From assembly GCF_003026355.1 (NCBI RefSeq), contig NZ_PYON01000002.1, positions 124,001-188,000 of the forward strand: a stretch of 64,000 bases of DNA. Direction: 5' to 3'. The notes under the pieces were generated by a model. The model had not been told where the DNA came from, did no database searches, and saw only the letters and a list, made by a program, of their open reading frames with translations. Positions 26,898-34,092 of the stretch are shown here, piece by piece. Source of the stretch: Photobacterium kishitanii (GTDB taxonomy: Bacteria > Pseudomonadota > Gammaproteobacteria > Enterobacterales > Vibrionaceae). The first letter of the stretch is position 1. Each line of letters begins with the position of its first letter. A program made the translations under genes and the position numbers.

Positions 26898-28061
26898 GGT
26901 TAATTGTACCTTTGGCGTCGGTGGTGGTGCTTTATGGATAAGCATATAAGCAGAAATACCGACAAAAATAAGAATGAAATAATCGAGTAGCCCATGTGGA
27001 ACTGTCATAAATGGATGGGCAAATAAAGGACTGAGCACCGCGCCAATACTAAATGCAAAAAACATTATTTGGGCATTAGCAAATAAGAGCTCATCCGTCA
27101 GGGATTGGGTTGATTGTGCAATGGCTATTGGATATAGGGCAAAAATAGCGCTGCCAAATAGCGTTGTGCAAACAATTAGGAGTGGCGTATTTTCGGTTAT
27201 TTGAAAACCTAAAATAGCAGTAATACCAATTATACTAAATAATACAATTGATTGTGGTTTTGTTAGTTTCATTTGAATGATTTTGGATAACGGTTTTGTC
27301 AGTATACCGCCAATAATAATGCAGGCCATTAAATAGCTAGTTTTGTGTTGGTCATAACCACAATTATGGAGCTCTAATGGCATCAAACCGTATAGTGAAC
27401 CTAAAATTAGCCCGGATGCTAAACAGCCAAGTAAACCTTGAATATTAATCTGACCAATAATATCTAAACTAATTTTAGTTGTACTGGTTATTATTGGTGC
27501 TGTTTTACACATTATGATTAAAGGCACTAGCGAGAAAGTAATCATTGCTGCAATAGCAATGAAAGGAGCGTAACCTTCAGTTCCCGTTATGCTGATCCCT
27601 GTTTGGCCAACGGCACGGCCTAAACAAAGTACTGCTGTATTCGTTGCTAATCGTGCTGCTTGTTGTGATTTTGGTGTGACTAATAATAGCCACGACTCAC
27701 ATGAAATAAAAATACCTGCGACAGCTATTCCAGCAAAAAAACGACATATTAGCCAAATGGAAATATGAGGATAAATAGCCAAAATAACAACGGTTACAAT
27801 ATACAATAAGATAAAGAGTAAAATCCCACCTTTATATTGCAGTTTATTAACGATCGGTTTTGTTACAAACGCACCCAACAATACACCTAAGTAAAAGATA
27901 CTGGTGAGATCACGTGCAAAAGATTGGTCAAAGCCAAAATTTTTAAAAGTAAACGGTAAAATACTCATTAAGAAAGCAGTACCGATAGAAAAAAGCCCAA
28001 GAGAAACTAAGACCCCATTATAACTTGTATATTTGAGATGATTCTCTGTAATTCGAGTCAT
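26895..28061 (-). CDS. MFS transporter, YcaD-like
   Basis: 388 residues with twelve predicted membrane segments. The first-half loop ends FLGVLLGAFVTKPIVNKL-like and the fourth segment CRFFAGIAVAGIFISCESWLL resembles the YcaD group of the major facilitator superfamily. The substrate is unknown. It is a single gene, convergent with the amidase gene. Confidence 0.88.
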   Translation of the reverse strand: MTRITENHLKYTSYNGVLVSLGLFSIGTAFLMSILPFTFKNFGFDQSFARDLTSIFYLGVLLGAFVTKPIVNKLQYKGGILLFILLYIVTVVILAIYPHISIWLICRFFAGIAVAGIFISCESWLLLVTPKSQQAARLATNTAVLCLGRAVGQTGISITGTEGYAPFIAIAAMITFSLVPLIIMCKTAPIITSTTKISLDIIGQINIQGLLGCLASGLILGSLYGLMPLELHNCGYDQHKTSYLMACIIIGGILTKPLSKIIQMKLTKPQSIVLFSIIGITAILGFQITENTPLLIVCTTLFGSAIFALYPIAIAQSTQSLTDELLFANAQIMFFAFSIGAVLSPLFAHPFMTVPHGLLDYFILIFVGISAYMLIHKAPPPTPKVQLT

Positions 28062-28713
28062 TTACCCCTTCCACGTATAAATTATTTTTATCTATTTTAT
28101 GTTATAAGGGGTATTTTTTTCTACTAATAGCGTAACAAATGTAACTCATGTGAGATCTTGGTTACAAAAATAGAATAATTATTACAAATTGTTCAGGTGT
28201 TGTTATAGAAGCCTGTGATAGACAGTTGTTGATAAATTATAGCGATCAATATAATACTCACGTCTGTTAGCTATTAAACAAAGCGGTTGTTAATTGACCT
28301 TAATATTCATATTTGGTGTATTGTAACGATCAAAAATGGAAACTTGCTTTGCGAGATCTGCATTTTGTCTAGGTTAGTTTATTAACTTGAAAACTGTCGA
28401 AATATAGACAAAATAACAAAATAGCGTCATTTAATTGCTATTCAAGGACACTTTCGTTTTTAAACTATTTAAAATCAGTCGCTTATTTTTATTTTGTTAC
28501 GTAATTGTAATGAAAAAATATTCATGGTTAATGAGAATATAACCTCAATTAGCATTTTTAATGATAGTGATTTTTAATTCATTCTATTTGTGTATCTAAC
28601 GTTGCAATTTACATGGGATGACAATTAATTTAATGCTGGTAGATTTTAGAAAAAGACGAGTTACCTTAGGGTTTTGTCATTATTTTATTATTTATTAAAC
28701 GTTGGGGTTAACT
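28062..28713. other. Long AT-rich gap before a small gene
   Basis: 652 bp with no convincing open frame. It must hold the divergent promoters of the MFS gene and the following 59-residue gene. Its length leaves room for a small RNA, but I see no clear hairpin-plus-T-run inside it. Confidence 0.4.
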
Positions 28714-28893
28714 ATGAAAGTTGTTATTGAAATTTTAGAATCAGGCACATACCGAGATCAGGCGTGGGAAGGAACGTTCTTATCTACTAAAGGTGAGTTG
28801 CGTGCCGTTACACCATCTTATGCAGCCCAACTGATTGGTCAATCAAAAGCCGCGCTTTATCTTGATGACCATGGGGAAATGAAATTTGCATAA
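28714..28893 (+). CDS. Small hypothetical protein (59 residues)
   Basis: The ATG at 28714 follows TTGGGG by a few bases. The product is soluble and acidic-to-neutral, beginning MKVVIEILESGTYRDQAW, without a signal or membrane segment. It is followed at once by a strong terminator, which supports its being a real transcription unit. No family is recognised. Confidence 0.65.
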   Translation: MKVVIEILESGTYRDQAWEGTFLSTKGELRAVTPSYAAQLIGQSKAALYLDDHGEMKFA

Positions 28894-28918
28894 TTACCTA
28901 TATGGTATCCAAAATTAG

Positions 28919-28963
28919 AAATGGCGTTTCTATTAACTAAAAATAGAAACGCCATTTTTTTAA
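28919..28963 (+). terminator. Terminator after the small gene
   Basis: AATGGCGTTTCTATT pairs with AATAGAAACGCCATT around a short loop, followed by six or more T. Confidence 0.93.
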
Positions 28964-29013
28964 GAATGTATGTTAATAGTATTTACAATGTAAATTTGTT
29001 ATTAATCAATTCA

Positions 29014-29259
29014 TTACTTAAAATCAATGGTGGTAAAGTGTGGATTTTTTGTGATTGCAGTCATTGATGAAAGATTACTTAATACTACCGGCTGCTGCTG
29101 TTGCTCAATCAATAACATAATACATTCTTCACGGTTCTTATTATAAAATGTATCGTGTGCAATACCTATAATATGGCTGCCATCATTTAACGTTAGCTTA
29201 ATGTTCAAATGATGCATACAGGCTATTTCGATATAATCATGTTGGTGACAACTTAGCAT
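29014..29259 (-). CDS. rof: Rho-binding antiterminator, Rof (YaeO) family
   Basis: 81 residues. The N-terminal CHQHDYIEIACMHH matches the Rof pattern (Cys, Asp-Tyr, Glu-x-Ala-Cys), followed by an Sm-like beta barrel (NIKLTLNDGSHIIGIAHD). Rof binds the primary RNA site of Rho and reduces termination. AGGAT lies six bases before the ATG. A 27-codon frame lies directly upstream on the same strand. Confidence 0.85.
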   Translation of the reverse strand: MLSCHQHDYIEIACMHHLNIKLTLNDGSHIIGIAHDTFYNKNREECIMLLIEQQQQPVVLSNLSSMTAITKNPHFTTIDFK

Positions 29260-29310
29260 GCGATTATCCTTATAGAATTGATAACTATCATTAAGTAATT
29301 ATACTAATAG

Positions 29311-29394
29311 TTAGCGAAATAAATCTAATAGGTTATGTATAAAGGTCAGTAGCATACCTAAAAAATCCATTAGTCCTGCAAGAAATGAAAACAT
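29311..29394 (-). CDS. Possible 27-residue hydrophobic peptide upstream of rof
   Basis: ATG to TAA encodes a peptide beginning MFSFLAGLMDFLGMLL and ending NLLDLFR: mostly hydrophobic with regularly spaced Asp, His, Asn and Arg, so it could be an amphipathic or membrane helix. There is no strong Shine-Dalgarno site. It ends 51 bp before rof. It may be a leader peptide, a small membrane protein or chance. Confidence 0.35.
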   Translation of the reverse strand: MFSFLAGLMDFLGMLLTFIHNLLDLFR

Positions 29395-29434
29395 CGTGAT
29401 ATCTAATTTATGAGTAATACTATAAACAATAGCA

Positions 29435-29462
29435 AAAGGGTCGTAGAAAACGACCCTTTAAT
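29435..29462 (-). terminator. Terminator of the acyltransferase gene
   Basis: AAAGGGTCG pairs with CGACCCTTT around seven bases; on the minus strand TTTT follows. It lies about 20 bp past the stop. Confidence 0.82.
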
Positions 29463-29478
29463 TGCATTCTTTATTTTA

Positions 29479-30501
29479 TTACGCGGTGGCAGGTTGCTTT
29501 TTGATCTTTGCTTTTAAGAAGCGATCAATTGGCATTTCTATTAGTTTATAACATAGGAAACCAGCGATGGCGCTACCGATAATCATTGCTATAACATAAA
29601 GCGGTCCAATATTAATAATACCAAGCTTACGCATTACGATAGTAACACCAGTAATAATAAATGGATGTACTAGGTATAATGCATATGATGACATGCCTAA
29701 TTGATATAAGAGGTTAATCTTTGGTATTTTGGATTCTAAAGAAACAAAGCCAATAAATAATAGAAACATTGGAATGCCATAAACAATAATATGTCCTAAG
29801 GTATGGATCCAAAGTGAACTATAGAAATTATTTGTTATCATTATTGCTATTGCTATCAGTGTAGTAATGATAGCTGTTTTAGTTGAAAGCATTTTATTAG
29901 TTATAATCTTATATGCAACAATTCCCATTACAAATTCTATTAGTACTGGGTTTGTAATAAATGTGGTTGGTTTTAGCACCCATTTTGGATCTACTGGTGG
30001 GAATACTAGACCTATTATTACAAGAATAATTAAAGTAATAGATGTAAATAACTTTTGATTATTTTTAGAGAATAAAAAGAAAGCAAAGACTAAATAGAAG
30101 AAAAATTCATAGCTTAATGTCCACGCATTATTAATTAAATAAGGGTTTCCATTAGGTATTAAAGTAAAAGAAGAAAATATAGATGTAGGCCGCGTTGATG
30201 ATGAATTGACTAAATCTGGATTGATTAGATAAATAGTTAATGCGACGCAGGTTAAAATCCAATATAAAGGTGCGATTCTTACTACTCGAGCTTTCATAAA
30301 TGAAGTAAAAGACTGTCGATTTCTATCTACAGTTAAGCACATGATAAAGCCAGATATAATGAAGAATAGATCGACACCACTACCGCCAATTTTAAATGAG
30401 CTCAGAAGGTCAATGTTATAAATTGTTGCCTTATGGCTTGAGTGGGCAATAACCACCATAATTGCAGCTAAGGCGCGTAGATATTGTATCGATAGGTACA
30501 C
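29479..30501 (-). CDS. Acyltransferase-3 family membrane protein
   Basis: 340 residues from a GTG at 30501, preferred because AAGAGA lies six bases upstream and family similarity begins at YLSIQYLRALAAIMVVIAHS. It has about ten membrane segments, the catalytic His in VVIAHS, and the GVDLFFIISGFIM motif. Unlike the gene at 16868 there is no SGNH domain. It should transfer an acyl group to a surface sugar (family knowledge). It is AT-rich and stands alone. Confidence 0.88.
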   Translation of the reverse strand: MYLSIQYLRALAAIMVVIAHSSHKATIYNIDLLSSFKIGGSGVDLFFIISGFIMCLTVDRNRQSFTSFMKARVVRIAPLYWILTCVALTIYLINPDLVNSSSTRPTSIFSSFTLIPNGNPYLINNAWTLSYEFFFYLVFAFFLFSKNNQKLFTSITLIILVIIGLVFPPVDPKWVLKPTTFITNPVLIEFVMGIVAYKIITNKMLSTKTAIITTLIAIAIMITNNFYSSLWIHTLGHIIVYGIPMFLLFIGFVSLESKIPKINLLYQLGMSSYALYLVHPFIITGVTIVMRKLGIINIGPLYVIAMIIGSAIAGFLCYKLIEMPIDRFLKAKIKKQPATA

Positions 30502-31043
30502 AGTAAATCTCTTTATATTTAGTGGATAGAAATTTTTAAAATATGTTAACACTAGCCAATATAAAGACAACCAAAGCACAATTATTATTTGTGAAATACA
30601 CTTAAAACCATAACTATAAGTTATATAAATAATTTTATCATTTTCTTTGTGAATACAGTTCTGAGTCTAAATAATCATTATTGCCTTTGTTTGTTTTTAT
30701 TGTCGTTAATAAAGATAAAAAATCATAAATGACTAGGATTAAACATTCAGAGGGAGGAATCGCGTTTTAAGAATGTTGACTAACACTATGATAATGATTT
30801 GAATTTATTAAGTTTGGTATTTTGATAATAGTGTTACTGGAAATCATATAATTAGCTAATTTTGCTTACTCGAAGCAACCATAATTATCACCTACATTTA
30901 TATTGTGACATGGAAGGCAATCTATCATTGCTCGTGTTTTCATCTATTTTAAATATTGCGCTCAAAAAGTGGCTGGTTGGAACTTTTTTGTGTTTTTTTG
31001 CTTTACAGTTACCGCTGATAACTATAATATTCACCGCAGTTAC
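30502..31043. other. Gap before the tRNA operon
   Basis: 542 bp, AT-rich, between the acyltransferase start and the first tRNA. It holds the tRNA promoter at its right end; a 67-codon frame at 30862 has no support. Confidence 0.5.
31002..31028 (+). promoter_or_regulatory. Promoter of the tRNA operon
   Basis: TTTACA (31002-31007) and TATAAT (31023-31028) with a 15-base spacer (16 if CTTTAC is used), followed by a GC-containing stretch (CACCGC) typical of stringently controlled stable-RNA promoters. It lies 15 bp before the first tRNA. Confidence 0.7.
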
Positions 31044-31134
31044 GGAGAGATGGCTGAGTGGTTGAAAGCACCGGTCTTGAAAACCGGCATACGTTTATAG
31101 CGTATCTAGGGTTCAAATCCCTATCTCTCCGCCA
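31044..31134 (+). tRNA. tRNA-Ser(TGA)
   Basis: 91 bases with a long variable arm, acceptor GGAGAGA/TCTCTCC, T-arm GGTTCAAATCC and encoded CCA. The anticodon loop CTTGAAA gives TGA. Confidence 0.97.
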
Positions 31135-31181
31135 AATTTAATTGTTGAGTTTCGACTTGGCAATAAAAAAGAAATTAGTGT

Positions 31182-31257
<76 letters not shown>

Positions 31258-31266
31258 TTAAATTTC

Positions 31267-31351
31267 GGTGGGATTCCCGAGTGGCCAAAGGGAGCAGATT
31301 GTAAATCTGCCGGCACTGCCTTCGAAGGTTCGAATCCTTCTCCCACCACCA
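31267..31351 (+). tRNA. tRNA-Tyr(GTA)
   Basis: 85 bases with a long variable arm, acceptor GGTGGGA/TCCCACC, anticodon loop TTGTAAA giving GTA, encoded CCA. Confidence 0.97.
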
Positions 31352-31370
31352 TAATTTGTAAAGATACATC

Positions 31371-31445
31371 GCAGGTATCGTATAATGGCTATTACTCCAG
31401 CCTTCCAAGCTTGAGATGCGGGTTCGATTCCCGCTACCTGCTCCA
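31371..31445 (+). tRNA. tRNA-Gly(TCC)
   Basis: 75 bases, acceptor GCAGGTA/TACCTGC, anticodon loop CTTCCAA giving TCC, encoded CCA. Confidence 0.97.
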
Positions 31446-31451
31446 AACAAT

Positions 31452-31527
31452 TCCCTCTTAGTTCAGTTGGTAGAACGCCGGACTGTTAATCCGTATGTCA
31501 CTGGTTCAAGTCCAGTAGAGGGAGCCA
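31452..31527 (+). tRNA. tRNA-Asn(GTT)
   Basis: 76 bases, acceptor TCCCTCT/AGAGGGA, anticodon loop CTGTTAA giving GTT, encoded CCA. It is the last intact tRNA of the cluster and the template of the decayed tandem copies that follow. Confidence 0.97.
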
Positions 31528-31627
31528 AATAAAGAAGCCCGTAAGTAATTGCGGGCTTTTTTACGTCTAAAATTTGGTAACAGTAGGGTGTTAATCCTTA
31601 AATAGTGGTTCATCATCACTAGATAAT

Positions 31628-31718
31628 TCCCTCTTAGTTCAGTTGGTGCTTCTTTATTGGGAAGATTAGCGGACGGTTAATCCGTATGTCACTGGTTCAA
31701 GTCCAGTAGAGGGAGCCA
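31628..31718 (+). pseudogene. Decayed tRNA-Asn copy 1
   Basis: Acceptor stem, T-arm and CCA match tRNA-Asn, but the D-arm has a 15-base insertion (TGCTTCTTTATTGGGAAG region) and the invariant U33 before GTT is changed to G. The anticodon stem is still paired. Confidence 0.85.
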
Positions 31719-31818
31719 AATAGAAAAGCCCGCAAGTAATTGCGGGCTTTTTTACGTCTAAAATTTGGTAACAGTAGGGTGTTAATCCTTAAATAGTGGT
31801 TCATCATCACTAGGCAAT

Positions 31819-31909
31819 TCCCTCTTAGTTCAGTTGGTGCTTCTTTATTGGAAAGATTAGCGGACGGTTAATTCACATATCATTGGCTCAACTCCAGTAG
31901 AGGGAGTCA
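31819..31909 (+). pseudogene. Decayed tRNA-Asn copy 2
   Basis: It has the same 15-base D-arm insertion; the 3' side of the anticodon stem is changed from TCCGT to TTCAC, the T-loop reads GGCTCAACTCC, and the 3' end is GTCA rather than GCCA. It is the most decayed full copy. Confidence 0.87.
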
Positions 31910-32009
31910 AATAGAGAAGCCCGCAAGCAATTGCGGGCTTTTTTACGTCTAAAATTTGGTGAAAGTAGGGTGCTAATCCTTAAATAGTGGTTCATCATCA
32001 CTAGACAAT

Positions 32010-32100
32010 TCCCTCTTAGTTCAGTTGGTGCTTCTTTATTGGAAAGATTAGCGGACGGTTAATTCACATGTCACTGGTTCAAGTCCAGTAGAGGGAGCCA
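32010..32100 (+). pseudogene. Decayed tRNA-Asn copy 3
   Basis: It has the same D-arm insertion and broken anticodon stem as copy 2, but an intact T-arm, acceptor and CCA end. Confidence 0.87.
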
Positions 32101-32201
32101 AATAGAAAAGCCCACAAGTAATTGCGGGCTTTTTTATGTCTAAAATTTGGTAACAGTAGGGTGTTAATCCTTAAATAGTGGTTCATCGATCACTATATAA
32201 T

Positions 32202-32235
32202 TCCCTCTTCGTTCAGTTGGTGCTTCTTTAATTGG
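32202..32235 (+). pseudogene. Truncated tRNA-Asn copy 4
   Basis: Only the 5' acceptor and D-arm part remains (TTCCCTCTTCGTTCAGTTGG and the start of the insertion); similarity then stops. Confidence 0.75.
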
Positions 32236-32358
32236 AGTGATCAGAGCCTCGAGTAGATCTTAAATTCGGTATACTTCAAAACGTCATAATTTAGTCATAT
32301 TATTTTCATTGAATGACAAGAAGATAGGTTACCTTGTTTTATAAATATGTAATTAACT

Positions 32359-33012
32359 ATGAAAAAGCACCTTTTCCTTATTAGCCTACTAATAAATTGT
32401 ACGTCAGCATTTGCTATACCAAATTTTTCAAAAATTGATACCTATACAATAAAAGCCGATCAAAATTATCTTGCTGCAACTCCAGCTAAAAATCAAAATG
32501 GCACTATTAATGCCATCATTGAAATTCCGACAGGAAGTAATGAGAAATGGGAAGTAAGCAAAGTTGATGGCTCTATAATCAATTGGGAATTTAAAAATGG
32601 GCAGCCGCGTATTGTTCATTACCTTGGCTATCCAAGTAACTATGGCACGATTCCAAATACGGCATTACCAAAATCTTTAGGTGGTGATGGTGACCCATTA
32701 GATGTGTTAGTGCTTGGCTCTGCAATGGTACAGGGAAGCATTGTACAAGTGCGCTTAATTGGTGGTTTAAAAATGTTAGATAATGGCGAGCAAGATGATA
32801 AATTACTGGCCGTTCCAATTACAGAGCAATCTCCATTTAAAAAAATTAACTCAATAAAAGAAATGCAACAACACTTTCCTGGGGTATTAACGATTATTGA
32901 AACATGGTTCTCTAATTATAAAGGCCCTGATGCAAAGGTTGATATTCAAGGTTTAATATCTAAACAAGAAGCATTAGACGTACTTGATAAAGCAATTAAA
33001 CATTATAATTAG
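32359..33012 (+). CDS. Exported family I inorganic pyrophosphatase
   Basis: 217 residues. A Sec signal peptide (MKKHLFLISLLINCTSAFA) precedes a family I pyrophosphatase domain: LGYPSNYGTIPNT, the signature DGDPLDVLVLG with its metal-binding Asp cluster, and GEQDDKLLAVP. Family I enzymes split pyrophosphate with magnesium and are normally cytosolic and about 175 residues; here the length beyond that is the signal plus extra N-terminal strand. It should act in the periplasm. Confidence 0.92.
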   Translation: MKKHLFLISLLINCTSAFAIPNFSKIDTYTIKADQNYLAATPAKNQNGTINAIIEIPTGSNEKWEVSKVDGSIINWEFKNGQPRIVHYLGYPSNYGTIPNTALPKSLGGDGDPLDVLVLGSAMVQGSIVQVRLIGGLKMLDNGEQDDKLLAVPITEQSPFKKINSIKEMQQHFPGVLTIIETWFSNYKGPDAKVDIQGLISKQEALDVLDKAIKHYN

Positions 33013-33268
33013 AATAGATTCTTAATATTGTTTTATGTGATTAATTTAAAGTTGCTCTGAGTAGTAACTTTTTATTGGTTTAAATGTTGAGATAGAAGAA
33101 GTATTTTAAGCTATAAAATAATACATGATTCAGTCGTTTTTAATGCAGTATTAATAATTATTTAATATAAAAACACCATGAGTAATTATATACTAAAAAT
33201 ATATTCATTATAGGTAGTATGTAATTCAATCTATATTTGTGTTTTATTATAAATAATGAAGATAAAAT

Positions 33269-33952
33269 ATGTGCAATGATATATTTTTCATGTACCAACC
33301 TAAATATCATAATGAAAAGTTATTTGGGTATGAAGCATTATTAAGAGAAGTGAGTAATGGGGACGTTATATTTCCTGATTATTTGATTAAAGAAAATAGT
33401 GGTAATAATGATTTTGATTATTTTATAATAAATAGTGTAATTGATAGTTTATCGAAGTTAACATTAATAGATATTGGGAGTAAATCAATATCTATTAATG
33501 TTAGTGCTAAGTTTATGTCTACAGATATTGAATTAAATAAAATAAACTTATGTATTGTTGATGAGTTTAATTTGAAAATAGAGTTTGAAATTTTAGAAAA
33601 CGGTAATATTACTGATTATAATATATGTAATAAAAACATTGAGCTATTAAACTCTATTGGTATTAGTGTCAGTGTTGATGATTTTGGAAGTGATTATGCA
33701 TCTATTCGTCGATTGATAAACCTTAGAAATATAAATTTTATAAAACTCGATAAAAAATTAATTGACGATATCAAAGATTGTCCATCCCTTCTGCCATCAA
33801 TGAAAATATTATTTGAATTTATTAATAGCTTTAATTTTAAAATTCTTGCTGAAGGTGTCGAAAATAAAGAAATATTTGAGATGTTACGGTCTGTTGGTAT
33901 CGAGTATTTCCAAGGTTTTTATTTTTCTAAGCCACAGCTGTTAGATAGCTAA
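33269..33952 (+). CDS. Stand-alone EAL-domain protein (predicted c-di-GMP phosphodiesterase)
   Basis: 227 residues forming one EAL domain and nothing else. Residues expected for activity are present: Glu22 in YEALLR, Asn77 in INVSA, Glu107 in FEILE, Asp137-Asp138 in DDFGSDYAS, Lys159 in IKLDKK, Glu195/Glu198 in AEGVE and Gln215 in YFQGF. The signature reads EALLR instead of EAL(V/I)R, a mild change. No sensor or GGDEF part is attached. The gene is more AT-rich than its neighbours, which may indicate transfer. Confidence 0.9.
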   Translation: MCNDIFFMYQPKYHNEKLFGYEALLREVSNGDVIFPDYLIKENSGNNDFDYFIINSVIDSLSKLTLIDIGSKSISINVSAKFMSTDIELNKINLCIVDEFNLKIEFEILENGNITDYNICNKNIELLNSIGISVSVDDFGSDYASIRRLINLRNINFIKLDKKLIDDIKDCPSLLPSMKILFEFINSFNFKILAEGVENKEIFEMLRSVGIEYFQGFYFSKPQLLDS

Positions 33953-34092
33953 TTTCAAAAAAGATATGTATCTGTTATCAAAGTTATAAACGATTACATA
34001 TGCTGTATCATCTTCTATATCGAGTTTATCATTAAGTAGTATTACCCTCCTTTTAGCGTATGATAAATCTATGTTTTTTTAGGTTATTCATC

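Larger units (their letters stand above)
31528..32235 (+). repeat. 191-bp tandem array of tRNA-Asn-derived units with terminators
   Basis: After tRNA-Asn the block 'terminator hairpin (AGCCCGCAAGTAATTGCGGGCT plus T-run split over its two halves) - spacer - tRNA-Asn-like sequence' repeats. tRNA-like copies start at 31628, 31819, 32010 and 32202, a period of 191, 191 and 192 bp. Hairpins lie near 31535, 31727, 31918 and 32109. The spacer (TTTGGTAACAGTAGGGTG and onward) is almost identical between units. The last unit breaks off near 32235. Confidence 0.92.

Noticed and set aside
30862..31065. 67-codon plus-strand frame before the tRNA cluster
   Set aside because: It runs through the tRNA promoter and into tRNA-Ser and has no ribosome site or recognisable product.
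31452..32235. CRISPR array or integron cassette array
   Set aside because: The repeated units are tRNA-Asn-derived with terminators at a 191-bp period; there are no short direct repeats with unique spacers, no attC-like sites and no integrase.
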